A stretch of DNA of 64,000 bases from JARFQH01 sp041299015 (GTDB taxonomy: Bacteria; Desulfobacterota; Desulfobacteria; Desulfobacterales; SG8-13). This document shows, in pieces, positions 34,272-43,420 of the stretch. The notes beneath the pieces are model-generated. The model was not told the origin of the DNA. It ran no database searches and worked only from the letters and a program-made list of their open reading frames with translations. Location: contig JBFYWB010000027.1 in NCBI GenBank assembly GCA_041299015.1, forward strand, positions 46,181 through 110,180, in the 5' to 3' direction. Each line of letters starts with the position of its first letter. Position 1 is the first letter of the stretch. A program made the position numbers and the translations under genes.

Positions 34272-35438
34272 TCACCGCGGCAGCGTGAATACCGGCTCAG
34301 TCAGGAAAAACCGGCCCTTTAAGATTCTCCTTTTGAGCGTCTCGGCTATTTCGCGGGCGCGAACCAGGCTGGAGAGGGGCACAGTCGGCACGTCCCGGCC
34401 GTCGAACCGGATGACGCCGCTCTTCAGTTCGGCATAGCTGACCTGCCCGTGGCTCCTGGAAACGCCGCCGGGATAGTCCATTCCGTAATCGATGATCTGC
34501 GTAAAAATGTCTTCGTCCGATATAGCCGTGTACTGCGCCATCTCCTCGTTCAATAGGGGGATCGGGACTCCCAGGCCGACTGCCAGCGAACAGCCGTATC
34601 CTTGGATGCTGACCCCTTTGATCCATTTGGCATTCATCTTCTTAAGGTCGCCCATCACCATGAGGGTTCCGGCCGGCGATACGGGAATTCCCTTAGGGGT
34701 CCGCTTGACTGACGGTCTGTGTTGGGTGCCGTGCCAGGCGACGTACCCTTCTCCGCCGCCGAGAAACACGCGGGTTCCCATGCCGATGGTCATGTAAAAA
34801 GGATCGTTGAACAGCGGGCTCAACTCTCCGGCCGAACAGTAATTGGCGTTGCCGGCTTTCGGCTTGAGGGTTCCCATGTAGGTGTAGACGGTTTTATTCG
34901 ACAGATTGATCGCACAATTGTAGTTCTGGTACCCATTGCGCGGGTTGCACAAGGTGGCCTGCGGCAGGCTTTTGAGCGCTATCTCCTTTTCAATCATCCG
35001 ATTGGGGTAACAGTCGGTCCCGTAGGCCGTTGCTTTCAGAAAAACGGTCTTGCGCTCCAAGAGGTCCTGGATGACATGTCCCCCGCCGTAGGTGAACTCG
35101 CCGGGGTGCACTTTGTTCAGCGGGTCGTCCTCACAGGGTTCGGTGGCACCGATGAAACAGTCTACGGCTGCCAGGCCGGCATAGGCCGCAACGTTGTTCA
35201 TCCAGACTTTGGATGCCTTGATGCCGGGAACCGAGTGGCCGAAGTTGATGAAGGCCCCCGAAGAGCACATCGGAGCGAAAGTGCCGGTGGTCACGACGTC
35301 CACCTGCCGCGCCGCTTCTTCCGGACCTTCGGATTTGACGATGTCGATGATCTCCTCGGCCGTCGCAACCACCACTTCGCCGGCCTTAATTTTGGCATTG
35401 ATATCCCGAATTGATTTATTGACCTTGTAACGGCTCAT
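34272..35438 (-). CDS. DUF39 homocysteine biosynthesis protein
   Basis: A 388-residue protein of the DUF39/COG1900 family, linked in methanogens and sulfate reducers to direct sulfide incorporation into aspartate semialdehyde to make homocysteine. Recognisable parts are VVTTGTFAPMCSSGAFINFG, AYAGLAAVDCFIGATEP, CNPRNGYQNYNCAINLSN and GGEGYVAWHGTQH. Conserved cysteines in MCSSG, YCSAG and GYGCSLAV may include the persulfide-forming residue. It has no C-terminal CBS pair, and the usual partner gene (NIL domain plus ferredoxin) is not adjacent. It is the first gene of a transcript that continues into thpR. Confidence 0.88.
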   Translation of the reverse strand: MSRYKVNKSIRDINAKIKAGEVVVATAEEIIDIVKSEGPEEAARQVDVVTTGTFAPMCSSGAFINFGHSVPGIKASKVWMNNVAAYAGLAAVDCFIGATEPCEDDPLNKVHPGEFTYGGGHVIQDLLERKTVFLKATAYGTDCYPNRMIEKEIALKSLPQATLCNPRNGYQNYNCAINLSNKTVYTYMGTLKPKAGNANYCSAGELSPLFNDPFYMTIGMGTRVFLGGGEGYVAWHGTQHRPSVKRTPKGIPVSPAGTLMVMGDLKKMNAKWIKGVSIQGYGCSLAVGLGVPIPLLNEEMAQYTAISDEDIFTQIIDYGMDYPGGVSRSHGQVSYAELKSGVIRFDGRDVPTVPLSSLVRAREIAETLKRRILKGRFFLTEPVFTLPR

Positions 35439-35646
35439 TTAGACTCGGCCTGTTCTGGCGCCCCATCGTCGGGTTTCCTCGGCGAGCGCCCTGCGGATGC
35501 GTAGGTCCCGGCGCCGCTTGTCCCGTTGGGCGATCAATTTAATTTTTATTTAACTTCAGAAGGGTTAGCGAACTTCACCTTGCGACGTCAAAATTTAGCT
35601 AAATAGCAAGTAAAAACCTGATAATCAATGCAAAATTTTTCGTTTC

Positions 35647-35675
35647 TTGACTTTTGACCGATCGCGCGATACTAT
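35647..35675 (+). promoter_or_regulatory. sigma70-type promoter of the lptC-rpoN cluster
   Basis: TTGACT (35647-35652), a 17-base spacer and TACTAT (35670-35675) lie in an AT-rich stretch about 50 bases before the lptC start. A 12-base palindrome ATTTAGCTAAAT (35593-35604) sits some 43 bases upstream of the -35 and could be an operator. Confidence 0.6.
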
Positions 35676-35727
35676 TTTTTAATAATTTCGACTATATTTT
35701 ACAAATCGTGAACGGATTTTGCATATC

Positions 35728-36303
35728 GTGCTCAAAAAAAAACCCAGGGCCCTGAAGGCTGTTTTTGCCCTCTTCATCGTAACAACGATCAGTTTGCTCT
35801 TGTTTGCCTTTTTCAACTACCGTCGGATCCTCGACCAACCGGAACAATTGATTGCCGCCATTCAGCCGGGTGTGGACATGGCCATCAATGAGATCCACCA
35901 GACAGCCACCCGCAATGGGAAAAAAGAGTGGCAACTGGATGCGGCCACGGCGCACTACCTCGACGCCGAAAAAAAAATTCTTCTTAAGCAATTGGCGATG
36001 ACCTTCTTTCTTGACGACCAACCGCCCATTCACCTGACCGCCGACAGCGGCACGCTGGAAACCGAAACCCGCGACGTCACGGTCAACGGGCATGTCAAGC
36101 TGAAGAACGAAGACTCACGCCTCTTGGCTGACGAGCTTCACTACCGGCACGAAAAACAATTTCTCTTCGCACAGTCCCCTGTCGAGATCATCGGCGACGG
36201 TTTTCAGTTGAACGCCGACAGCATGACCCTTGAGCTTGGCAAGAAAAGAGCCGTATTAAAAGGCAACGTAAAGGGCACCTTCAGTGGGGATCTTTCTTTG
36301 TAA
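35728..36303 (+). CDS. lptC: LPS export ABC transporter periplasmic protein LptC
   Basis: A 191-residue bitopic protein. A basic N-terminus and a single membrane helix (about residues 9-27) are followed by a periplasmic beta-jellyroll rich in alternating segments such as EWQLDAATAHYLDAEKKI, HLTADSGTLETETRDVTVNG and LADELHYRHE, the LptC/DUF1239 pattern. It hands LPS from the LptB2FG transporter to LptA. The start is GTG 35728; TTG 35719 is also in frame. It opens the lptC-lptA-lptB-rpoN-hpf-ptsN-rapZ run, and its last 20 bases overlap lptA. Confidence 0.88.
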   Translation: MLKKKPRALKAVFALFIVTTISLLLFAFFNYRRILDQPEQLIAAIQPGVDMAINEIHQTATRNGKKEWQLDAATAHYLDAEKKILLKQLAMTFFLDDQPPIHLTADSGTLETETRDVTVNGHVKLKNEDSRLLADELHYRHEKQFLFAQSPVEIIGDGFQLNADSMTLELGKKRAVLKGNVKGTFSGDLSL

Positions 36304-36850
36304 GCGTCTGCCCGGCCGTATCCTCACTATGGTGTTGCTGTTATGGGCCGGCAGCTGGGTCGTTCCGCTGGCTGCGCAGCTGCGTGACAGCGAAACCGGC
36401 GTCGCTTCAGCCGAACCGGCGCCGCCGGTTACCATCACGGCCGATGAACTGATCAGTGACGATACATCAAAAACAGCCGAATTCATTGGTAATGTCAAAG
36501 TCATCCGAGGATTTTACACCCTGACGGCCGACCGGCTCAAGGTGCTTTACAAACGCAGCGACCAGCCGCCGTCCGCCGATGCCGTCGGCCGTGCCAACAT
36601 CCGTGAGATTGTCGCAGAGGGCCGTGTGCGCATCGTCTCCCCCGACATCACGGCAAGCTCTGAACGCGCCGCCTACGATGCAAAAAACCGAAGGATCGAA
36701 TTGTCCGGCGAGGATGCGACGGTGGTCCACGACGGCGGCACGGTCAGCGGACCCAAGATCACCGTTTTTCTTGACACGGCGCAATTCCAGGTGTCCGGTG
36801 ATTCGGAAAACCGGGTCAGGGCCGTTTTCAAGACGCCCGAAAAAAAATAG
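36284..36850 (+). CDS. lptA: LPS transport periplasmic protein LptA
   Basis: A 188-residue exported protein. The signal peptide (ILTMVLLLWAGSWVVPLAAQ) is followed by an OstA-type beta-jellyroll with VTITADELISDDTSKTAEF, GNVKVIRGFYTLTADRLKV and IVAEGRVRIVSPDITASSER. LptA monomers bridge LptC to LptD across the periplasm. GTG 36284 is preceded by AAAGGG at nine bases and overlaps lptC, indicating coupling. The length is typical, and the following lptB confirms the assignment. Confidence 0.9.
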   Translation: MGIFLCKRLPGRILTMVLLLWAGSWVVPLAAQLRDSETGVASAEPAPPVTITADELISDDTSKTAEFIGNVKVIRGFYTLTADRLKVLYKRSDQPPSADAVGRANIREIVAEGRVRIVSPDITASSERAAYDAKNRRIELSGEDATVVHDGGTVSGPKITVFLDTAQFQVSGDSENRVRAVFKTPEKK

Positions 36851-36946
36851 CCGCCCGGCAACAGCGCTATTGGTTGGCATGATCAGATCTGCTATACCGG
36901 GCATAAAAGGGGGACAACCGGAGACGGACGCGGAAGCCGGACACAT

Positions 36947-37669
36947 ATGACCGTATTGTCGCTTCGAAATCTGGGCAAGACCTACGCCGGCAGGACAGTG
37001 GTCGATTCCGTGAGCCTGGAAGTTGCCAGCCGTCACGTCGTCGGTCTTCTCGGCCCGAACGGCGCCGGAAAAACGACGACCTTTTATATGATTGTCGGTA
37101 TGGTAAAACCGGATGCGGGCCAGGTGCTGCTGAACCAGGAGGATATGACCGATTACCCCATGCATCTGCGGGCTCGAAAGGGCGTCGGTTATTTACCGCA
37201 GGAGCCCTCGATCTTCGGCAAGCTGACGGTCAGACAAAACATTTTGGCCATTCTCGAAACTCTCGCCTTACCCAAGGCGGAACAGAAAGAACGCGCGAAG
37301 TTGCTACTCGAAGAACTCGGCATCCAGCACCTGGCGGATCAAAAAGCGGCCGTGCTTTCGGGAGGCGAAAAACGGCGGCTTGAGATATCCCGGTCCTTGG
37401 CCACCAATCCGAAATTCATGCTCCTCGACGAACCGTTCGCCGGGGTCGATCCTTTGGCGGTCATTGACATCAAGAAGATTATCAGGCATCTTAAAATGCG
37501 CGGGATCGGCATTCTGATATCCGATCACAATGTCCGTGACACGCTGCAATCCTGCGACACCGCTTATATCCTCAATGGAGGCAAAGTGGTCGTTGCCGGA
37601 AACCCGGAAGAGATAACATCCAGTGAAATTGCTCGAAAAATTTACCTCGGAGACGAATTCAGGCTCTAA
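36947..37669 (+). CDS. lptB: LPS export ABC transporter ATP-binding protein LptB
   Basis: A 240-residue ABC ATPase. Walker A GPNGAGKTTTFYMI near residue 38, Q-loop YLPQEPSIF, signature LSGGEKRRLEISRSLA and Walker B FMLLDEPFAGVDP followed by the H-loop ISDHNVRDT are all intact. It powers LPS extraction from the inner membrane with LptF and LptG, which are not in this window. It lies five bases ahead of rpoN, an arrangement widely conserved in proteobacteria. Confidence 0.95.
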   Translation: MTVLSLRNLGKTYAGRTVVDSVSLEVASRHVVGLLGPNGAGKTTTFYMIVGMVKPDAGQVLLNQEDMTDYPMHLRARKGVGYLPQEPSIFGKLTVRQNILAILETLALPKAEQKERAKLLLEELGIQHLADQKAAVLSGGEKRRLEISRSLATNPKFMLLDEPFAGVDPLAVIDIKKIIRHLKMRGIGILISDHNVRDTLQSCDTAYILNGGKVVVAGNPEEITSSEIARKIYLGDEFRL

Positions 37670-37674
37670 GAAAA

Positions 37675-39108
37675 ATGGCACTCGAACTCAGGCAACAACT
37701 TAAACTGACCCAGCAGCTGATCATGACCCCCCAGCTGCAGATGGCGATCAAGCTTCTGCAACTCTCGCGCCTGGAACTGGTGGACACCATTCGCCAGGAA
37801 CTCGAGGAGAACCCGGCGCTCGAGGAACTCCAGGATTCACCCGGTGATGACCGACTTCTGGAAGCCACCGAGCCGGTCGTCGAAGAAGGCGCCGCCGCCA
37901 AAGAGGTGGCGATCGAGGAAAAGATTCAGGACGATATCGACTGGAGCAATTATCTGGATGAATACAACACGCCCGGCCGGGTCAATTACGAAGGAGAGAG
38001 CCGGGAAGCCCCGAAATACGACGCCTTCATCGCCCGCAAGGAAACCCTTAACGACCATCTGCTCTGGCAACTCTTGATGACTTCTCCAACGCGGGAAGAG
38101 GAAAACATCGGCAGTCTGATCGTTGGCAACCTAAACCAGGACGGCTACCTCGATATCGCTTTAGAAGAAATCGCCCGGATAGCAGGTGCCGAAATGGTCA
38201 AAGTCGAAGAGGTATTGGCGCTCGTCCAGACCTTCGATCCGATTGGGGTGGCCGCCCGGAATCTCAGCGAGTGCCTGATGATACAAGCCCGTTACCTCAA
38301 GATCGACGATACCCTTGTCACCGAAATCATCAAGAATCACCTCGGAAACCTCGAAAAGAGAAATTACAAGGCCATCAGCCGCGCCCTGAAAGTCGGCATG
38401 GATGAGATCGTCGCGGCCGTCAACATCATCAAGAGCCTCGAACCGCGACCGGGACGCGAATACTCCGACGACACGCCCCAGTACATAACGCCGGACATCT
38501 ACGTTTATAAAATGGACAACGACCTTGTCATCGTGCTCAACGACGACGGCATGCCCAAGCTGCGGGTCAACCCGTTTTACAAGAAATCGATCGGTGCCAA
38601 GGACAGGGTCTCCGGCGCGGCAGAGAGCTACATTCAGGAAAAGTTGCGTTCGGCCGCCTGGTTGATTAAAAGCATCCACCAGCGTCAAAAGACCATTTAC
38701 AGGGTGATGGAGAGCATTCTGCAGTACCAGAGAGAATTTTTCGACAAGGGCATCACGCACCTTAAACCGATGGTGCTGAGGGACGTCGCCCAAGACATCG
38801 GGATGCACGAATCGACCATCAGCCGGGTCACGACCAACAAGTATGCGTATACACCGCAGGGAATTTTTGAGTTGAAATATTTTTTCAACAGTTCTATTAA
38901 GCGCGACCACGGAGGCGCGATCGCCTCGGTCAGCGTCCAGGAGAAGATAAAACAGATCATCGCCGGCGAAAACCCGCGTAAGCCTTACAGCGACGACAAG
39001 ATCGCAAAAATGCTGAAGGAATCACACATCGACATCGCCCGCCGCACCGTTGCAAAGTACCGTGAGATGCTGAATGTTCTGCCTTCCAGCAGGCGCAAAC
39101 AGATTTAA
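37675..39108 (+). CDS. rpoN: RNA polymerase sigma-54 factor
   Basis: A 477-residue sigma54. The Gln/Leu-rich activator-interacting region I is at the start (LRQQLKLTQQLIMTPQLQMA). The core-binding region follows, then the -12-recognising HTH (DVAQDIGMHESTISRVTTNK) and the C-terminal RpoN box ARRTVAKYR, which reads the -24 element. It needs AAA+ activators, one of which is encoded at 53.6 kb here. A near-perfect sigma54 site upstream of the 50.7-52.4 kb kinase is a candidate target. It lies between lptB and hpf. Confidence 0.97.
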   Translation: MALELRQQLKLTQQLIMTPQLQMAIKLLQLSRLELVDTIRQELEENPALEELQDSPGDDRLLEATEPVVEEGAAAKEVAIEEKIQDDIDWSNYLDEYNTPGRVNYEGESREAPKYDAFIARKETLNDHLLWQLLMTSPTREEENIGSLIVGNLNQDGYLDIALEEIARIAGAEMVKVEEVLALVQTFDPIGVAARNLSECLMIQARYLKIDDTLVTEIIKNHLGNLEKRNYKAISRALKVGMDEIVAAVNIIKSLEPRPGREYSDDTPQYITPDIYVYKMDNDLVIVLNDDGMPKLRVNPFYKKSIGAKDRVSGAAESYIQEKLRSAAWLIKSIHQRQKTIYRVMESILQYQREFFDKGITHLKPMVLRDVAQDIGMHESTISRVTTNKYAYTPQGIFELKYFFNSSIKRDHGGAIASVSVQEKIKQIIAGENPRKPYSDDKIAKMLKESHIDIARRTVAKYREMLNVLPSSRRKQI

Positions 39109-39119
39109 GGAGTTTTTCC

Positions 39120-39656
39120 ATGCAGATCTCCGTGACATTTAAAAACCTGCCGCCCTCGGAAAACCTGAAAACCTATGTCAAAGAAAAACTCGATCGATTT
39201 GACAGGTTGCTGGACAACCCGGCCGAAGCCAGCGTTGTCCTTTCGGTAGAAAAATTCCGCCACATCGCCGAAATCAATATCACCGGAGACCGTCTCAGTC
39301 TCATCGGCAAAGAAGAAATCAACGATATGTATTCGGCTATCGACATGGTCCTGGACAAGTTGGAAAAGCAATTAAAGAAAGGCAAACAGAAGACTCGGGA
39401 ACGCAGAGGCGGCACCAAATCCAGCATCAAAGACATTCCACCGGATTTCATCGTCAAGTCGGCGGAAGAAGACCATCAGCCTCAGATTAAGATCACGAAC
39501 ATCGAATACAAACCGATGGATGTCGAAGAGGCGGTGATGCAGATGGATCTTTTAGACGACAGCTTTCTGGTGTTCACCAACGCCCAAACCGATCGGGTCA
39601 ATGTCCTCTATCGTCGTAAAGACGGTCATTTCGGTTTGATTCAACCCAGTAGTTAA
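39120..39656 (+). CDS. hpf: ribosome hibernation promoting factor, long form
   Basis: A 178-residue HPF. The S30AE domain fills residues 1-100 (QISVTFKNLPPSENLKTYVK, RHIAEINITGD). A basic linker (KKGKQKTRERRGG) leads to a C-terminal dimerisation domain with DVEEAVMQMDLLDDSFLVFT and VNVLYRRKDGHFGLI. Long forms join two 70S ribosomes into 100S particles without help from RMF. AAGGAG seven bases before ATG gives a firm start. It follows rpoN by eleven bases. Confidence 0.93.
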   Translation: MQISVTFKNLPPSENLKTYVKEKLDRFDRLLDNPAEASVVLSVEKFRHIAEINITGDRLSLIGKEEINDMYSAIDMVLDKLEKQLKKGKQKTRERRGGTKSSIKDIPPDFIVKSAEEDHQPQIKITNIEYKPMDVEEAVMQMDLLDDSFLVFTNAQTDRVNVLYRRKDGHFGLIQPSS

Positions 39657-39759
39657 CCGAATCATATTAAATCGGCTGAGGTGGGATCCGGAGCACGGTG
39701 CCGTTATCGATAATGTTTCACGGCCCTGCCATGGGCTCTTAACCGATGGGTATTTTCAA

Positions 39760-40218
39760 ATGAAAATCCTGGATGTATTGCCCAAAGACGCGATTCTTGC
39801 CGACTTGAAGGCGCAGGATAAAAAGGGGATCCTGGAAGAACTCGTTGAGCCGATTTCGCGTTTAAGGAAAGTCAACCGGGAGGAACTCGTGCGGGTCCTG
39901 ATGGAAAGAGAAAGATTGGGAAGCACCGGAATCGGCAGCGGCATCGGCATTCCGCATGGAAAACTCAAGGATCTTGACGAGTTGGTCCTCGGATTCGGTC
40001 TCAGCCGCAAGGGCGTGGATTTCGAATCGATGGACAACCGCCCGACCCACATCTTTTTTCTTCTGGTGACACCGGAAAGCTCGACCGGGCTGCACTTGAA
40101 GCTGCTGGCCAGAATTTCGAAGATACTCAAACACGACCCCTTCAGGGAAAGGCTTTTGAAGGCCTCTGATCGCGAGGAGATTTACGCCATCATCAGAGAG
40201 GAAGACGCAGAGTTTTAG
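39760..40218 (+). CDS. ptsN: nitrogen-PTS EIIA component
   Basis: A 152-residue EIIA(Ntr)/fructose-type EIIA. The phosphoacceptor His66 sits in STGIGSGIGIPHGKL, and LVTPESSTGLHLKLLARIS is the usual second block. In proteobacteria this protein receives phosphate from NPr/EI(Ntr) and controls potassium and nitrogen physiology, not sugar uptake. EI and HPr genes are not present here, but a mannose-type EIIA follows rapZ, making a regulatory PTS cluster. The ribosome site is weak. Confidence 0.9.
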   Translation: MKILDVLPKDAILADLKAQDKKGILEELVEPISRLRKVNREELVRVLMERERLGSTGIGSGIGIPHGKLKDLDELVLGFGLSRKGVDFESMDNRPTHIFFLLVTPESSTGLHLKLLARISKILKHDPFRERLLKASDREEIYAIIREEDAEF

Positions 40219-40383
40219 ACAGCTTCACAACGGCCCTTCTTGACCGGCCCCTTGAAAACAACCACAATACTTAAAATACGGCTGACACTATGGGTCGCGC
40301 CTGCACGCGCACGCTCTGCATTACTCCCCGATCGGCGCGCTCCGATACTGACCGACCGCCGATAGAATTCTTCGGTCCTCATA

Positions 40384-41250
40384 ATGAAAAAGCCGAAAAT
40401 CATCATAGTGACAGGCTTGTCCGGCTCAGGAAAAAGCACGGCTCTGGCCGCATTGGAGGATGCCGGATTTTACTGCGTCGACAATATGCCGGTTCTGCTG
40501 CTGCCGGATTTTCTGGAATTGCCGAACGTCCGCGAACCCGATGCGATAGGCTTTGCCTTCGGAATGGATTTGCGCGAAAAAAATTTTCTGGGCAGTCATC
40601 AATCCGTTTTCGAAGATATCAGAGTCCAGGGGTTCGATTTCGAGATCATTTTCCTGGAGGCCGAAGAAGAAATTTTGTTGCGGCGTTACAGCCAGACCCG
40701 GCGACATCACCCGGTTGCCCGCGGCGAAGGCCTCCTTTACGCCATCCGATCTGAACAGCGTCTGATGGCGTCCTTACGGAAATCGGCTGAACACGTTCTG
40801 AACACTTCGCGGTTTAATGTCCATGAACTCAAAGCCGCAATTAAAAATATTGCTAAAAAACTTGTCGAATTGGCACCGATGCGGATCCAGGTACTCTCTT
40901 TCGGTTTCAAACACGGAATTCCCGGCGATGCGGATCTGGTCATCGACGTCCGCTTTCTGGTCAACCCTTATTTTGTGCCGGAATTAAAAGATCTCGACGG
41001 AGAAACGGATGCCGTCAAACGGTTTGTGCTGCAAAACGATGACGCGCGCCTATTCTTGTCAAAATATTTTGATTTACTTGACTATCTGATTCCTTTGTAT
41101 GAAAGGGAAGGCAAGGCATATCTGACAATTGCCGTCGGCTGCACCGGCGGGCGGCACCGCTCGGTTGCCATCGCAGGGCGTCTTTTTGATCACCTTAAAA
41201 AAGCAGACAGAGAGGTCGCCATCGCCCACCGTGATATTGACCAACCATAA
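40384..41250 (+). CDS. rapZ: RNase adapter protein RapZ (YvcJ family)
   Basis: A 288-residue nucleotide-binding protein. Walker A GLSGSGKS at residues 11-18 is followed by FYCVDNMPVLLLPDF and FLEAEEEILLRRYSQTRRHHP. The C-terminal sensor domain ends in the diagnostic GCTGGRHRSVAIA. In E. coli RapZ senses glucosamine-6-phosphate and guides RNase E to GlmZ RNA; in other phyla only the NTPase activity is known. GlmZ-type RNAs are not expected here, so the physiological role is open. It lies between ptsN and the mannose-type EIIA, the usual neighbourhood. Confidence 0.93.
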   Translation: MKKPKIIIVTGLSGSGKSTALAALEDAGFYCVDNMPVLLLPDFLELPNVREPDAIGFAFGMDLREKNFLGSHQSVFEDIRVQGFDFEIIFLEAEEEILLRRYSQTRRHHPVARGEGLLYAIRSEQRLMASLRKSAEHVLNTSRFNVHELKAAIKNIAKKLVELAPMRIQVLSFGFKHGIPGDADLVIDVRFLVNPYFVPELKDLDGETDAVKRFVLQNDDARLFLSKYFDLLDYLIPLYEREGKAYLTIAVGCTGGRHRSVAIAGRLFDHLKKADREVAIAHRDIDQP

Positions 41251-41324
41251 ATCTTAAACATCCGATACCCTGTTGCGGGCCAAAACACCGGATGCATTTT
41301 AACGATGCCAGAAGCGGGAAAACA

Positions 41325-41738
41325 ATGATCGGAATCTTAATCGTGACGCACTGCGAACTCGGAAGCGCCCTTATCGACGCCGCGCAATTCATCGTCGGAA
41401 CAAGACCGGAAGACACCGAATCGGTGAGCATCGATCTGAAGGAGAGCGCCGAGAAATTGAGAAAAAAAATATTGGACGGCGTCAAGAAAGTCGATCGCAA
41501 TCAAGGTGTGCTCATTCTGACAGACATGTTCGGCGGCACGCCTTCCAACCTGAGTTACACCTTTCTCGAAGAAGGACGCATTGAAGTCGTCTCGGGGGTT
41601 AATCTGCCGATGCTGGTCAAGGCCCTGAACATCCGCGCCAACCAGGAACTCGGGCAACTGGCCGCCACCGTGGAGACCTTCGGCAAAAAGAGCATTTCGA
41701 TGGCCAGCGGCATTTTGAAGGGCAACAAACGGGGGTAA
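41325..41738 (+). CDS. PTS mannose-family EIIA domain protein
   Basis: A 137-residue EIIA(Man)-type protein. The phosphoacceptor His9 is in ILIVTHCELGSAL, and LILTDMFGGTPSNLS in the middle is the family signature. No EIIB, EIIC or EIID is encoded nearby, so it is probably a regulatory phosphocarrier, as in several deltaproteobacteria with incomplete PTS. ATG 41325 matches the family start; an earlier ATG at 41292 adds an unrelated leader. It is followed after two bases by the GTG start of rimI. Confidence 0.88.
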   Translation: MIGILIVTHCELGSALIDAAQFIVGTRPEDTESVSIDLKESAEKLRKKILDGVKKVDRNQGVLILTDMFGGTPSNLSYTFLEEGRIEVVSGVNLPMLVKALNIRANQELGQLAATVETFGKKSISMASGILKGNKRG

Positions 41739-41740
41739 CC

Positions 41741-42202
41741 GTGCCGGGGTGGTCATACGTTACTCTTGATGAAAGCCACATCGACGGTATCGTCGTCGTC
41801 GAGAAAGAATCTTTCCAACAGCCCTGGCAGCGCATATCCTTTCTCAATGAATTGTCCTGTCGGGACGCACTGGATGTCGTCGTTCTTGATTCGCAGCAGG
41901 GCCAGACTCTTGCCTACGCTTGTCTGCGGCTGATTCTGGACGAGGTTCACCTGCTCAAAATAGCGGTGGCACCCCACTGGCGGCGGCAGGGAGTTGCCAC
42001 CGCACTGCTGGATGTTTGTTTTCGGCTGGCTCAACAGCGGGATGTACGCAGGGTCTACCTGGAGGTGCGATGCTCTAATGCGGCCGCCCAAAAACTCTAT
42101 GCCAGAGTCGGTTTTCAGATCATCGCCAGACGGCCCGAATACTACGCTGACACCGGCGAAGACGCCCTAATAATGATAAAAAGTCTTGAGGAGGCCCAAT
42201 GA
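41741..42202 (+). CDS. rimI: ribosomal protein S18-alanine N-acetyltransferase
   Basis: A 153-residue GNAT acetyltransferase of the RimI type. The acetyl-CoA loop HWRRQGVATALLDVCF (Q/RxxGxG/A) and the later YLEVRCSNAAAQKLYARVGF and RPEYYADTGEDALIM are characteristic. It acetylates the N-terminal Ala of S18. The start is GTG two bases after the EIIA stop. Its stop overlaps the gap start (ATGA), so translation is coupled on both sides. Confidence 0.88.
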   Translation: MPGWSYVTLDESHIDGIVVVEKESFQQPWQRISFLNELSCRDALDVVVLDSQQGQTLAYACLRLILDEVHLLKIAVAPHWRRQGVATALLDVCFRLAQQRDVRRVYLEVRCSNAAAQKLYARVGFQIIARRPEYYADTGEDALIMIKSLEEAQ

Positions 42203-43203
42203 GTGTAAAATTAGGAATCAACGGTTTTGGAAGAATCGGACGTCTGTTATTCAGAGCCAGCCTGAATCATCCCGATGTCGAAGTGATCGCCATAAACGAT
42301 CTCACCGACTCGGCCACAATGGCCCATCTGCTGAAATACGACTCCGTGCACGGTATGCTCGATCAAACGGTCATCGCCAAGGACGATGCCATAGAAGTCG
42401 ACGGAAAGGCCGTGCCGATCACATCGATCAAGGACCCGGCTATGTTACGCTGGAAGGAATTCGGTGTGGACATCGTCGCCGAATGTACCGGTTTGTTCAG
42501 AGACCGAGAGAACGCCGAAAAACATCTTGCCGCCGGGGCCCGAAAAGTGATCATTTCCGCGCCGGCCAAAGATCCTGACATTACAATCGTTCTTGGCGTC
42601 AATTCGAACCGCTATGACCCGCGACAGCATCACGTCATCTCCAATGCCTCCTGCACAACCAATTGCCTGGCCCCGGTGGCTAAAGTGCTGCTCGAAAACT
42701 TCGGGATCCGGAGCGGTCTGATGACCACCATCCATAGCTACACCGGCGATCAGCGCCTTCTCGACTTCCCCCACAAGGATTTGCGTCGCGCGCGAGCGGC
42801 GGCCCTGTCCATGATTCCGACCACCACCGGTGCCGCCCGGGCGGTGGCCCTGGTGCTGCCCGAACTGGCCGGCCGTCTAAATGGTTTGGCAATCCGGGTC
42901 CCCACGCCCAACGTATCGATCGTCGATTTCGTGGCAACGCTGGAAAAATCGGGCATTACCGTATCGGATGTCAACGATGCCCTTAAAAACGCGGCCGAGA
43001 AATCACTGCGCGGTATTCTGGCTTACAGCGATTTGCCGCTGGTTTCATCCGACTTCAACGGTTCGCGCTTTTCGTCGATCGTCGACGCGCCCACGACATA
43101 TGTTGTCGATCAAATGGTAAAAGTTCTCGCCTGGTACGATAACGAAATGGGCTACTCGAGCCGCATGGCCGATCTGGCCGCGCTGATCGGCGCGCAATTG
43201 TAA
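42199..43203 (+). CDS. gap: type I glyceraldehyde-3-phosphate dehydrogenase
   Basis: A 334-residue GAPDH. The NAD-binding GINGFGRIGRLLFRA is at the N-terminus, the catalytic Cys152 is in SNASCTTNCLAP, and WYDNEMGYSSRMADL closes the protein. It interconverts glyceraldehyde-3-phosphate and 1,3-bisphosphoglycerate. GAGGAGG upstream is a strong ribosome site, and the ATG overlaps rimI. tpiA lies 0.8 kb downstream, so two adjacent triose-phosphate steps share the locus. Confidence 0.96.
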   Translation: MSVKLGINGFGRIGRLLFRASLNHPDVEVIAINDLTDSATMAHLLKYDSVHGMLDQTVIAKDDAIEVDGKAVPITSIKDPAMLRWKEFGVDIVAECTGLFRDRENAEKHLAAGARKVIISAPAKDPDITIVLGVNSNRYDPRQHHVISNASCTTNCLAPVAKVLLENFGIRSGLMTTIHSYTGDQRLLDFPHKDLRRARAAALSMIPTTTGAARAVALVLPELAGRLNGLAIRVPTPNVSIVDFVATLEKSGITVSDVNDALKNAAEKSLRGILAYSDLPLVSSDFNGSRFSSIVDAPTTYVVDQMVKVLAWYDNEMGYSSRMADLAALIGAQL

Positions 43204-43420
43204 ATGGCCGACCCAAGGGTGTTCAAACTTGCCGATTCTTGTGTGCAACGCCGACGGGTTAGACCGGATAGCGAGCCCAGGCTAGTGTCAAATTTTTCCA
43301 ACGGCGTTTCGGCATGGGGTGATAATTCGGCTGCGGAGACCTGGCACTCGCTTTTTTACGGATCGCAACCGCCGGCGGAGGGTTCTCGGTTAATCACTGA
43401 CGCTGAAGGAAACCCAACAA

